NCBI RefSeq assembly: GCF_041260155.1
Contig: NW_027248370.1
Coordinates: forward strand, 1-64,000
DNA: 64,000 nucleotides
DNA from: Ptychodera flava
Lineage: Eukaryota; Hemichordata; Enteropneusta; Ptychoderidae
Reading direction: 5' to 3'
Shown: positions 36,971-49,200 of the stretch, in pieces
Layout of the letters: every line of letters starts with the position of its first letter
Position numbering within the stretch: position 1 is the first letter of the stretch
Translations under genes and position numbers: made by a program
Notes under the pieces: model-generated
What the model was told of the DNA's origin: nothing
The model's input: the letters and a program-made list of their open reading frames with translations, nothing else
The model's database searches: none

Positions 36971-37199
36971 TGTTACAATTAGGTTACTTTGCAATCCCAC
37001 TACTTTCATGTACACTACCCTCGATATACTTCAGTTTTCTTTTTTCTTCTTCGTTTCCTTGCTTTAACATCAAATGGCTTTGGGAACGGACTAGACTAGC
37101 ATTTGCTATTTTCCGTTTCCATTTACCCTTTATCACAGCACAACTCAGATGTACATTCATCATTGAATTGTAATATTATTATGATTAAGGGTAATAAAG

Positions 37200-37200
<1 letters not shown>

Positions 37201-37246
<46 letters not shown>
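37201..37246. repeat. (TTA)n microsatellite tail of the LINE
   Basis: About fifteen TTA/ATT units directly after AGGGTAATAAAGA. Simple-repeat tails are usual at the 3' ends of LINEs of this broad group. Confidence 0.9.
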
Positions 37247-37250
<4 letters not shown>

Positions 37251-37304
37251 AATAGTTTTGTAAATAGTACATGCAACATGGGTTTGAAAAACTCTGCTTG
37301 ACCA

Positions 37305-37770
37305 TCTGCTTCTCAGTCAGCCCTGTACCAGCAATGTATACAGTTCTGTATTGGGGAAATTCCAACATAGCTGGTACATGAATGTGTGCATAGCCACAAG
37401 GGCACTGTGTATTTATAATAAGACTAGTGCAGGGAGGTAAGTATCTATGTGTCCAGCGTGAAAAAAGGGCTGAAAACTTCAACAGGGCTGGTATGCGGAT
37501 GCGCTCATCACTGTGCCACAGTGTTAAACATAGGCCCTGGTATAGGGAGGTGAAATGCTCTTCATGTACATGTATATAGTGCTAGGCACATTGCATGCGT
37601 ACAGCACACATCCCCCATACTAGGGCTGTGTACAACTTATGGCTGCTACAGTTTTGTCAAGTACATAGCTGGTACAGGGATGTGCTCCACAAAGCTGTGC
37701 TAGGATGTTGGCACAGCCCTGTGCTAAGATGTGAAAGTTTCCCTGTGCACCTTCAGGGTGTGTGATAGAT
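37305..37770. repeat. Word island: GCTGGTACAGGG / GTGCTA / CACAGCCCTG
   Basis: Variants of GGCTGGTACAGGGATGTGC and its complement recur at least eight times at irregular spacing and in both orientations (for example near 37,320, 37,370, 37,486, 37,540, 37,665, 37,715 and 37,750). A further pair lies at 32,928-32,970 on the other side of the LINE, so the LINE landed inside the island. Confidence 0.6.
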
Positions 37771-37983
37771 AGGTTCATACTCATATTTTACTTCCAACCC
37801 CCCCCCATATTAGCTTTTCCGCACAAAATGATCCTTGTACTACGACCTTTTAAGATGACGTATTCTCAGTGAGTAAGATATTCGCACAAAACGGGTGCAC
37901 ATGAATTATATGTTAACTTCAAGTTGGTAGATTATGGCTCAGTACTGTTATTCTTATCTCAATTAGCCACAGCTTGGGAGCTT

Positions 37984-40900
37984 TTTAGTCCCAATGGACA
38001 CCGTCCGGGGGACTTATAGGTTTGGTCATATCCGTCCGTCCGTCCGTCCATCCGTCCGTCCTTTCATTCAAGCAGATATCTCAGACATGCCCTGGTCAAT
38101 TTCTTTCAAACTTGCACAGGGATAGTACCCTACCCCATTCGGATGCTCGTCGATTTGTTTCACAATGCGATCAAATTTGGCCGTGTTAGAGGACTTTTTA
38201 GTTTTCACCTCCATAGACTCCCATGTATAAGGCAGTCCATAGACTCCCATGTATAAGACAGTCCATAGACTCCCATGTACAATGCAGCCCATAGACTCCC
38301 ATGTATTAGGCCAAGTAAAATAAAAATTTATTTTTCTCATCGTATTCATATTGCAAAAAGGATGCAGTGACACAGTTTTTAGTCCCCACGATGAAGTCCA
38401 GGGGGCTTATAGATTGGGTCATGTCCGTCCGTGAGTCCATCCGTGAGTCCATCCGTTCACGCAGATATCTCAGATATTTTGACAAAATGTCACGTGACCT
38501 TGGTGACCTTTGACCTCAATATATATATTTGTCCATAACTCAGTAACCACAAGTGCTACACCCTTCATGTATGGTATGATGGGACACCTTATGACCCCAC
38601 ATATTGTACCTCATAAATTATGTGCATATCTAATTTTGAGCAAGCCACTAGAGCTAGAGGTCTGATTTTTGGTATATAGAGATAACTTAGCCATACAATT
38701 TTTTAAATAAAATGTCACGTAACTTTGGTTACCCTTGACCTCAAATATACATATGTGTCCATATCTCAGTAACCACAAATGGTACACCCTTCATATATGG
38801 AATGATAGGACACCGTATGACGCCACATAGTGTACTTCATTAATTATGTGCATATCTAATTTTGAGCAAGCCAATAGAGCTAGAGGTCCGATTTTTGGTA
38901 TTAAGGGTTAACTTAGCAATTCAAATTTTTTGACAAAATGTCACGTGACCTTGGTGACCTTAGACCTCAAATATACATATTTGTCCATAACTCAGTAACC
39001 ACAAGTTCTACACCCCTCATATATGGGTATGATGGGACACCTTATGACGCCACATATTGTACCTCATTAATTATGCACATATCTAACTTTGAGCAGTACA
39101 ATAGAGCTAGAGGTCTGATTTTTGGTATATAGGGATAACTTAAGCAATACATTTAGTTTGACAAAATGTCAAGTGACATCAGTGACCTTTGACCTCAAAT
39201 ATACATATTTGTCCATAACTCAGTAACCACAAGTGGTGTACACCCTTCATGTTTGGTATGATGGAAGACCTAATGACGCCACATACTGTACCTCATAATT
39301 ATGTGGATATTTAATTCTGAGCAAGCCAATAGAGCTTGATTTCTGATTTTTGGTACATAGGGATAACTATAGGATAGAAATTTTGTGACAAAATGTCATG
39401 TGACCTCGATGACCTCTTACCTAAAATATACGTTTACGTCAATAAATAAATAACCACAAGTGCTATGTCCTTTATTAGTCCCCATGGACACCGTCCGGGG
39501 GACTTAAAGGTTTGGTCATGTCCGTGCGTGCGTGCGTGGCGTGCGTGCGTGCGTCGTCCGTTCACGCAGATATCTCAGACATGCCCAGGTCAATTTCTTT
39601 CAAACTTTGCACAAGGGTAGTACCCTACCCCATACAGATGCACGTCGATTTGTTTCACAATGCGATCAAATTTGGCCGTGTTAGAGGACTTTTTAGTTTT
39701 CACCTCCATAGACTCCCATGTATAAGGCAGTCTCCATAGACTCCCATGTATATAGACAGTCCATAGACTCTCATGTATAAGGCAGTCCATAGACTCCCAT
39801 GTATAAGGCCAAGAAAAATAAAATTTTAGTTTCTCATCGTATTCATATTGCAAAAAGGATGCAGTGACACAGTTTTTTGTCCCCACGGATAAAGTCCAGA
39901 GGGCTTATAGATTGGGTCATGTCCGTCCGTGAGACCATCCTTGAGTCCATCCATTAACGCAGATATCTCAGATATTTTGACAAAATGTCACATGACCTCT
40001 GTGACCTTTGACCTGAAATATACATATTTGTCCATAACTCAGTAACCACAAGTGCTACACCCTTCATTATGGTATGATGGGACAGCTTATGACACCATAT
40101 ATTGTACCTCAGTTATTATGCGCCTATCTAATTTTGAGCGAGCCAATAGAGCTAGAGGTCTGATTTTTGGTATGTAGGGATAACTTAGCAATACATTTTT
40201 TTGACAAAATGTCACGTGACCTTGGTGACCTTTCACCTCAAATATACATATTTGTCCATAACTCGGTAACCACAAGCGTACATCCTTCATATATGATATG
40301 ATGGGAGACCTATGATGCTTCATACTCTACCTCATTAATTATGCATATATCTAATTCTCAGCAAGCCCATAGAGCTGGATGTCTGATTTTTGGTATTAAG
40401 TGATAACTATTGGATAGACATTTTTTTACCAAATGTCATGTGACCTCGATGACCTTTGACCTTCAATATACGTTTATTTCAATAAATACGTAACACAAGT
40501 GCTATGTCCTTTATATTTAGTACAGTGGGAGACCTTATGACAACACACGCTTTACCGCATGAATTATGCACACATCTAATTCTAGACAAGCGAATAGAGC
40601 TAGAGGTGTGATTTTGGCATATAGGGATTAATTAGCAGTACAATTGTTTTCAAAATGTCACGTGACCTTCTGACCTTCGACCTTGATTATACATATATAT
40701 GCATAACTCAGTAACCACAAGTTCTATACCCTCCAATTTTGATAGGATATTAGACCTTAAGATGTCAAATCTTGTACCTCATTATTATGCGCATATGTAT
40801 TTCTTGGCTGGCCAATACAGCTAGAGGTCTGATCTTTTTTCCCGATTTAGAACCATAACTTAGACATGCCTCATGTGTTTCAAATTGGGAACAATGACAT
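37984..40900 (+). repeat. Two blocks of a header plus ~226-bp monomers
   Basis: Each block starts with a header of about 490 bp (37,984 and 39,471). The header has an imperfect palindrome (AGTCCC...GGGGGACT), a short (CCGT)n or (GCGT)n tract and four copies of a 26-bp unit containing CCATAGACTCCCATGTAT. The header is followed by monomers of about 226 bp. Block 1 has four and a truncated fifth (starting near 38,475, 38,700, 38,930, 39,157 and 39,386). Block 2 has four (near 39,976, 40,200, 40,427 and 40,648). Each monomer opens with an ATGTCACGTGACC-like motif followed by TGACCTTTGACCT. No protein is encoded. The origin of the header is unknown; similar AGTCCCC repeats occur in other marine invertebrates, as I remember. 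Confidence 0.85.
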
Positions 40901-40948
40901 AGACCTATGTGCCTATAGATCTCAACATATACACTCAAGTGATACTTC

Positions 40949-41922
40949 TTAAGGTGGCTGGAAAGGCTATTTTTTCACCAATTCTTTTCTCAGAGTTAAT
41001 GTCAAGTTTCAAGTGTTGGAATCAAGATATTTAGTTCAAATTTTCAGGATAACTCCCATAGTTAATATTTTTTCCAAATTATATAAAAATTGTATATTTG
41101 CAGCCATGATTTTGAAATATGACACCAGTAAATATTAAATTTAATTTTTCATATTTTTTTACATATTTGAATTTAATAATAATTGGATCGTATTAATATT
41201 ACCAAATTAGTTATAATATGTTGACACTATTTACTGTAAGATTTGTACGGCAGGATTTGTAAATAAAATTTGTTTTTATGATTTTACATGGGTTTATATA
41301 TAAAAAATTATTAAAAATTCTTTCAAATTTCAAAATGTGATTTTTCAAAAGTACTTCAAATACAGGAAAGTTGTGCCGTACAAATCTTATCTGTAACCTT
41401 GCCAATAGGCTGTAAAAATTCCATGTCCATATCTCATTTCAAAGTTGGATTAAATTGGTATACAATTATGTAGGAAAACTGTTATTCTGTCAAAAATGTT
41501 GAAAGCAAGCCATAATTGTACCCCTCTTTTGAAGTCATAGAGCAGTGGTTTTTTGGTTAATCTCACTTTTGACACCTCTTTGACACTCAAAGAATCTAAA
41601 CATGCATTTACAATAGCAGTCACTCACTCTGAATGCCAGCACCGCCTTGTAAAACTTTCCTGAAAAACAGCAAATAATGACTTTCCCTTTTCACACATTT
41701 TATAAAAGCTAGGGGACCTCTACCATAGTTAATACACTAAGGACTCCCCAACTTCTTCTTATTTAGTCAGTTTTTCAGAAGTTTTAACAGGCTATCACTC
41801 TGCAATGCCTTTGTGTCCAAATGCTAGTTTTTTTTATTCCACAGATAATGTTGACTACTTTTATATTTTAATAGTTTTGATGAAATTTATAACTGACGCT
41901 CTAGCCTTTCCAACCACCTTAA
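40949..41922. mobile_element. Non-autonomous DNA transposon with TTAA target duplication
   Basis: TTAA at 40,949-40,952 and 41,919-41,922 encloses 966 bp. The terminal inverted repeats are GGTGGCTGGAAAGGCTA, and the right end has one mismatch. GG...CC termini and a TTAA target suggest the Kolobok superfamily (piggyBac ends usually begin CCC). An internal inverted repeat (AGATTTGTACGGCA near 41,237 and its complement near 41,371) is present. No transposase is encoded. Confidence 0.75.
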
Positions 41923-42775
41923 TGACCATATTTCCCTGTCCCATCAAGACTAATACTCCTATTACAAGTGGGGACTATGTCATTGTCAATGACTTGTTTC
42001 CAGCAATTCTTGTCTGCACATTTCCCATTTAAGTCATTGAAGAATGGTGAAATCCCTAATGTTTAGCTTCTCAGGGCAGTCTATTCTACATGTACATCAT
42101 TATCAGGGTGGGATGAGAATTCATTTGTCAGTTATAAAGATGATCATAACAAATATACAGGCTGTGTTTACAATCATAATACGTGGCATTTTAGTATGCT
42201 GTAGGAAGGTCAAAAAACTGTAATTGATAAACAGTATTGAAATACTGAAAAAGTAGCCAAAAATTACAGTTGATGGAGCCTAATTTTCTTATTTCAAATT
42301 TCATCGTATATGTCGGGTATGTCATTAATGATGACCGTTGCATAGCCAGAGTTAAAAATATTTTCTCAAAGTTCTTTCCAACTTCTTTGCAAGTTTCAAA
42401 AGAACTTTGCATTATGACTCTAATATATCTTGCCTTTGAATAAATTCATTTTGATATTTTGGAATTGAAATTCATCATTGTGACATTCAAACCATAGTTT
42501 TACTCATTATTGCCATTGCAGTGATGGAGCAAAGGCCTATGACTATGGCTTTTGAGAGCTATCTTTTTCATGCTAAGAAACTTTACTTTGGACAGTCATT
42601 TCAGGTTATTTGTGCACCGGGAAAGAATTAAGGCCTTATGACCGTCGCAAAAATACTCTTGCAAATCGACCAGCCGAGTTTCCATAATTTTATTTTTATT
42701 CTATCAGTTTGCCTTTTTGTAAACCATATTTTTCTCCAGTCGAACTAATGGAGCGAATACAGTATGGATATTTCC

Positions 42776-42999
42776 TTAACCCTTTGAGTGTTTCAATTTT
42801 TCCCACCAAAACTTTAGTGCAACATTTTAACTAATTTAAATGAATTTTTCTGTAATTTTTTCCATAATTGTGAACCAAATGGACATCTCATGTCATTGAT
42901 TACAGTTTCTTATCAAAATTTTGGCAAAATTCTGAAAAAAATGACTGGGGTAAATTTTAAAAAGGCGGCAAAAATTGACCTTGGCACTCAAAGGGTTAA
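42776..42999. mobile_element. piggyBac-type MITE
   Basis: TTAA flanks a 216-bp element. Its ends read CCCTTTGAGTG and CACTCAAAGGG (11 identical bases, then diverging). CCC-starting ends at TTAA are the hallmark of piggyBac elements. Non-coding. Confidence 0.8.
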
Positions 43000-43969
43000 T
43001 TTTGTTCCTGCAGTTAAATATATGTGAGCATGACAGTAATTTAGAATACCGAAAATGAACATTACAATTTACTTGTACAATTTCCCTAAATATACCAGTA
43101 GTTACGCCTTGCCTTCATTGTACAAGTAGCTGAATACTGAGTGTTTTACCAGCAGCTAATCTTGTACCTAAAATTTTTAATGTTTGCATCTTTTTATTCC
43201 AGGATGCTGGAAAACTGGCACAGATGCAAAGCTGCCCTGCTTAGGTGTGCTTTTAGGAAGTAGCAAGCAGTTTGTGTCGTTTCTTGAAGGTGTTATATTC
43301 TGCAGCATGGAAAGATACAATGTTGTGCTACGTCTGCTTAGTTATCTGGGGTTTCAAACTTTGATTACATCAGATGTGTGAAAGGAACATTTCAATTTGT
43401 AGAGACTTATAGCAATCAGCAAAGACTAAACTGGGATGCGAGGTAAATGGCCTGGTAATTATGAGTAGTCGTGTGCAGGGGTTTCCCAGTGAAACTGCTA
43501 GCAATTTGGCATCAGATGCAAGAGGTCAATGTTATACCATCAAATTATGTTATCAATGTGATTTTACAAGTAGCATTCAAAAGAATGTCAATTTTAGTGA
43601 GTATACCCTTGTAAATATAAGATTTGATTATGTTGCAACAATTACTGTTTCATTTCGTGTCAAATTGCAATAAATTGTGGTCTGAGATTAATTGTAATAC
43701 TTTGTTTGTTGTTTTTTCATGTAGTCTGCAGGATTTCTAACTACTACAGCTGTTGTCTGTGTTTCAGATGTGGTACAATCCTACTTAGTGTGGCTTCATC
43801 ACATAGAGGACCCAATAGGCTATTCCATTTGATGATATCCTACCCTGTATCTGCAAAATTTGATGAAATCCAATTTGAATTCGAAGGATGGTCAGAAATA
43901 ATTATTCACCCCCATCCCCCCAATATGATTCATATTGAACTGGTTTGTGAGGAAGCCATACAATAGCCC
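43000..43969. other. Mostly featureless; two weak exon candidates
   Basis: A possible terminal exon at 43,203-43,263 is listed separately. Near 43,760-43,835, CTGTGTTTCAG followed by an open stretch to a TGA could be another, but the frame is short. No family was recognised. Confidence 0.3.
43203..43263 (+). CDS. Weak candidate terminal exon
   Basis: The acceptor CTTTTTATTCCAG (ending 43,202) is followed by one base and then MLENWHRCKAALLRCAFRK and TAG. Nineteen codons are too few to be sure. The composition looks like a plausible protein C-terminus, but no partner exon or family was recognised. Confidence 0.2.
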
Positions 43970-44490
43970 TGGAGTGGCATGCCTGTAAGCTAGCTTATAA
44001 TGGCTTGTTGTAAACCAGAGGAATTCTCAAAGTGGCTTGCCTGTAAACCAGAATTAGTCAAAAAATTGGTTTGTCGGTAAGCCACATTGCACTAATATTG
44101 GCTCATCTTCAAACCAGATGGAACCAGAATTGGCTTACTGTTGAGCCAGAGAAGTGTGATATAGGTTTGTAAATAAGCCACTGTTCAGCATTCTCTGGTA
44201 AATCAGCAAGCCACAGTATCTTAAACATGGCTTGCTAGCAAGCCTAGTTCATACTGTAGTGGATTGCCTGTAAACCATTGTTCAGTACAGACTGGCTTGC
44301 TGGCAAGCTGAAGTGATCTAGGCTTGGCGTGAATATATGCCACATCAAAAACAAAACTGGCATGCACAGAAACCAGACTTGGCATGCCATAAAGCCAAAA
44401 ATAAGCCAAAATTCACAACTCGAAACAATCCGTTTACTGACAAACAAGCCGGTTTATTTTTGGCTTGAATTTAGCTGGCCGGCAAACCAG
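43970..44490. repeat. Island of small palindromes: GGCTTGC...(T)AAGCC
   Basis: About fifteen variants of TGGCTTGC-N(3-6)-GTAAGCCA or TAAACCAG occur at intervals of roughly 30-40 bp. Each is itself a small inverted repeat (for example GGCTTGCTAGCAAGCC and GGCTTGCTGGCAAGC). The sequences between them are unrelated. There is no coding frame and no TIR or target duplication around the island. Confidence 0.7.
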
Positions 44491-45215
44491 AAAAATTTGC
44501 AGTGTATGATCAGTGTCAGAGCACTATAGATGCACCGGTCTCGTCTCCCATGTCTTCCCACACAAAATAACTACAATGATCCGCTAATTCGCCATAGCGT
44601 AGCAATAACAACGTTAGACCCGTTGTCTGAAGTAGCCTGCATTTCCTTTATTAGCCTTGATGATGTAGGGACAGGTTTGTCATTACTGCTGTCATTGTCT
44701 TGAATGAACCAGATTAAGTCTCAGCAAACACAATAAAACCAGTTCAGTCGATTTAAGGGGGTAAACAAATATTTTGTAGATGAGTCATAGTTTCGATACT
44801 TGCCAACTTTTGTAAATGTAATGTGACACACCTTATTCGCCGATCCCGTATGCAGAATACAAACCAGTGTTAGCCTAGTTTGAGTAGTCTATCTATTGCC
44901 ATGTAGGACGTCTAAACGGGTTTAAAATTCAGTTCTTCATTTTTCCTAACCAGCATCAGGGCCTTTTTTCTTATTTTATTCGAGGCATTTGACTGACATA
45001 CTTGACACTTGTTGTTTGGTTACTGTGTAATGAATCCTGTCGATGATTTCATGGTTTCGATACGTGCTATGCTCAATTCTATACAGAATAAACATCCGAG
45101 GAGGCTTTGGGAACACAAATTAATTTTTCGGAGAAGACAGAATGTGCGTGCTTCAAGCATCTTCATCTTTTTTTAACGGAGTAGACTTACGAAACAAGCT
45201 TTAAGTCTGCAGTTT
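44491..45215. other. No gene seen
   Basis: No supported exon, repeat or hairpin in this stretch. Confidence 0.4.
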
Positions 45216-45720
45216 CCTTATAAGGGATATATAACTCGATTGACTTGACCAAAGTTGACGAAACTTGCTATATATATTGAAGATACAATGATAAAATATT
45301 ATTGAAAGTCATTAAACATTTTATTTTAGCCAATTTCTTATTTGCATACTCTAATGAACTTTCCTTATTAGGGATGTATATCTTGATTGACTTGACCAGA
45401 GTTGACGAAACTTGCTATATGTAATGAAGATACTATGATACAACATTATTGAAAGTCATTAAACATTTTATTTTAGCCAATTTCTTATTTGCATATATAT
45501 TGAGATTTACTTGATCAAAGTTGGCAAAACATACTATGTACATTAATGATACCAGGTTAAAGTAATTAATGTCGCTAATTTATGATTTGCATATCTAATG
45601 GGCTCTTACACTTTGGCATACAAAGATTGAACGACTTTACCAAAGGCAATTACACTTGCTATATAGAGTGGTGATACTATGACAGCAGTCAAAGAAATTT
45701 AGTATTTTAATTTCAGCTAG
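45216..45720. repeat. Tandem repeat, ~145-bp unit, about 3.5 copies
   Basis: The first two units (starting near 45,216 and 45,363) are about 90% alike and contain TTGACTTGACCARAGTTGAC and GAAAGTCATTAAACATTTTA. Two further units are more diverged. Confidence 0.75.
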
Positions 45721-45827
45721 TTACATATTTGTCTACTTAATGACCTTAAGAAATAATCTGTGATAAATATTGTTCATTATTATACATCTACCATCGAGAA
45801 CAATAGAATTTAGCGTGCGCTAAAAAC

Positions 45828-45860
45828 GCCGTACCGGAACTCGCGCCCGTTCCGTACGGC
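45828..45860. repeat. Short hairpin
   Basis: GCCGTACCGGAAC and GTTCCGTACGGC are inverted around an 8-base loop, with one extra base in the left arm. Possibly the core of a larger decayed foldback element. Confidence 0.5.
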
Positions 45861-46125
45861 ATGGTTTCAAGGCGCCCCATTCCCTGCGGCTGTATCTGCG
45901 CGTTCACTTGAGATTGGTTTCAAGGGACCCCTTGGACGAGTGCCAGAACAAGTCTCGCGCGCCGTCTGTACGTACGTATGTGTGTAGTGCACACACTCAA
46001 AACTTGCAGAAGCGCGTCCGAGGTAGCGTTCCACACTGGCGCGATAAAATCGGAAGCATTGCACGAAAACGGTCACTACTCCGACATTTTGATGCCCCGA
46101 TCAGAATGTGAGATGTATAATAATA

Positions 46126-46254
46126 AGGTTATTACGAAAATACCGCAAAGGATGCACTCGGACATCGGCGCAGCGTATCGCCCTCCGCTTTGCGTCGGGC
46201 GATACGCTGCGCAAATGTCCTCGTGCATCCTTTGCAGTATTTTCGTAATAACCT
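46126..46254. mobile_element. Foldback element, AGGTTATT family, copy 2 (near-perfect hairpin)
   Basis: 129 bp forming one hairpin. The 58-base arms (AGGTTATTACGAAAATAC... and its mirror) match at about 53 positions around a ~13-base loop. It shares its termini with 31,678-31,813. The high arm identity suggests recent gene conversion or a young insertion. Non-coding. Confidence 0.85.
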
Positions 46255-49200
46255 CATATGATGTTCATCATAACGCTTTCAGTGAAGTTGCAAACATACA
46301 ATAAAACACGTTAGCATTTTCAGTTCATGATGGTACCTGGTTACAGATAGGGCTGCTTTAACTTTGGTGTAGATAGTGACAACTTTTCTGGTTTGAGTAA
46401 ACGAACATCTGATAAAGTGCTTGACAACTTGTGTGTTTGTGTTTTGGTGCTTTTATGTAAGTTATTTGTTCTTGTTTTATTGTGTTGTTTTTTCATTTTA
46501 TCTGTTGGTGTAAATTTTCTCTTAATTGTTGTGGTTTTTGATTTGTACATCTTGCATGACAGGAGATATTGGAAGAACAGTGTTGGACACTGAAATATCG
46601 GCCTGTATATGAATGACAAATAATAAAAAAATAAATAAATAAATAAACAACGAAGTGTGCATGGTATTTTCATAACAGTGCCAAACAGAGTAGTCACATT
46701 AAGCTATCTGAATTTTACTACTTGTCAGTTTGTCTTGACAAAATTGTGAATTATCTTTTTATGAAAATTTTAATGAAGAGGTCTATTTACACAACGATAA
46801 ATAAGGTTAATTCAATGTTTGAGTGCAGCATTTATTTAAAGAAACTGATAACCATCATTTATGCTTTAGATTAAGATATTAAGAAGACTTGGAAACACGA
46901 TTCAGGTTAACTTGAAGATATGGCGAAGAAAATTAATACGCTGTCATCCGTAAGTCGTTTCCATGTGGTCCAAGATCTATATAAAATATTTTGTCTTTTT
47001 TAATTTCTCACAAAAGCATAGCACATTCCTTTTTTCGTCTTTTCATTAAAAAATACTTGGAAAATATGAAAAACGGGTCAATCTTTCATAATCCTACTGC
47101 ATGAATAAAGACATGCGGTTATGCATCCCTCACTCTTTGTAAGTTTACTACACAGAAATGCTCGCTGATGATTATTTGTCCATCTAGATCACTATTTGTC
47201 AATCAAGTAATAGAAAGGTTCAAGCTGTTGTCTAAACATTTATCTCGTTCAAAATTGAGAATCAAACTCGTGATCACCTTGAAATTATTTGTCGTAAAGA
47301 CACACTGAATCCATTGACTTTGAAGATTTAAATGACCGCTATTACTCTGCATACTCTCCCTGAGAATATTAAAAAGTGTGAACATTTTATTTACATAAGG
47401 AACTTCAAAATAAGTAGAACAGAAAAAGTATTGTAATTATTGTCCAAATATATGTATCTTGCCTGGTGTTCAGACGCATTGTTCCTAAATTGTCATCGGG
47501 ACATTAGTTTTGACACTAACAAAAGTCATCACATGACTGACATAAGAAAACATCACGTCAGTTTAATTTTTGAAGTGTGATCTCCAAAATCGCTTATTAG
47601 AGTAGCCAACATTTGGACTACTCTCATGATTCTTAATATTATTGAAACATTCGGCGTTTGTCAGTATTTTATTTTTGTATCAAAATATGAAGAATTTTAA
47701 AGTCCTAGAGGAATTTCATAGTCATTTCAAAGAAAGTGTTTATAAAAAAAAAGAAAAAAGAAAATGCAAGATGTATAGTTAACTTGCTCACAGTTTCTCA
47801 TACAAAGTTATGTTTGAAAACCAATTTCGTATCAATAAAATAGAAGGTAGAGTTAGGTTTGATGGGTCATGTTTACAAAAGTCTTTTGCTCCAGTTGTTA
47901 TGGATTCACTTTTAGCCTCTGGAGTAAATTAAGTTTTCGACTTCATCAATACGTAAATTTAAAACGAAATAGCCAACACAAGGCAGTCACTTTGGCTTTG
48001 AAATATTGGTAAACTTGATTATTTGTTTCGAAAAGTAAAACCTTGTACAGTGACCTCTGATATTTATTGTTGTTTGTGGAATGTTTTTAAATTTTTCTTC
48101 CAAGTGATTGAAAAACTACCAAGATCAGGGTCGCACCATGACAAAACATGTTAATGCTCATCAAATCGGTTTTTTAATTCTTAGAGCGTTCAGTGATAAC
48201 AAAATATGGATTAATTTGGTTAAAAGTTTGTGACTAAAACTAATTAAACTCCACAATGGTGTATTACTATTATCCGGTTACTTTATGATGTAACGTTTGT
48301 CAAGAGGTATCGCCTTGTGAACACTCATAAGGATTCCCATATACATTATTAGAAAGTATTAATAAACATTAATTTGCACATTATTGGCGTCCCCTAGACT
48401 GTAGTACCTATCTAAGCTCAGGAGTCACGATGTAAGGTTTTGTGAACAAGAAACAAATAACGTAGAAGTTCAAAATGGCCACCATCTGCGTTTTAAATTT
48501 ATTGAGAAAATTCTGCTTTTCGATTTTGTTTTCAAAATGTGAAACAACGAAGTTGAAGGAATTTCTTACTCGAGGAGCTTAAAATGAGCCTCCGAAAGTC
48601 ATTGATGAGAAGAGAACTGACTAACACTTTTATAGTCAAAATATCTGTCCCCGAGGAGCATTCTATATCAAAGCACTGGCCCCCAATGACTCAGAACATT
48701 AAGACCACTCCTCAAGCCAATCATTTATCACCATAATACATCGCATAGTTAATACAAACATGTAAGAAATAACCAGTGATCAAACATATAAGCACCATGC
48801 ACAAAAAGAAGAAGAAATGAAGAGTCAAACAGACAACAAAAAGTAGCAAAAACAAAGAAAGCAAACAAACTGACAAAGAGGCAGATTGGCTGACTGCAAA
48901 ATTATGCGAAAATATGTATAGAAGTTAAGACTATATCAATGATAATTGCCCTTTTACTTACTCTTCCTTTCCGCCAAGTCTCAAGACTAGAGAGAGAAGG
49001 ATCACTCTGTTGTGCAGTTATGACATACGTTAATGGGAGACGGCAATGCTGTTTGAGACGTTGTTTTGAAATACAGCAAAGCTTATCAAAAGTAGCTGTG
49101 AAGGTTGATAAACTATTTTCCATGTCACCATGAAATACGTAATTTGCTGCATTGTCGGTAATTAAGTCAGCACATGTATGGTTTTGTTGTTCGATTATAC

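Larger units (their letters stand above)
33085..37246 (+). mobile_element. LINE (APE-type non-LTR retrotransposon) with (TTA)n tail
   Basis: The order is ORF1, apurinic-type endonuclease, reverse transcriptase, a long AT-rich 3' UTR and a (TTA)n tail (37,201-37,246). Endonuclease and RT motifs resemble the Jockey/CR1/L2 group; I cannot resolve the clade. There are about six or more frameshifts or stops across the two ORFs, so it is inactive. The 5' end appears truncated. It sits inside a word island, pieces of which lie on both sides (32,925-32,970 and 37,305-37,770). No target duplication was found. Confidence 0.9.

Noticed and set aside
37984-38020. Helitron end from the hairpin plus CTAA on the complementary strand
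   Set aside because: The hairpin runs right up to CTAA instead of lying about ten bases before it, and no TC start was found.
43970-44490. CRISPR-like array
   Set aside because: The spacing is roughly regular, but the motifs are degenerate, the sequence is clearly animal and no cas-like gene exists.
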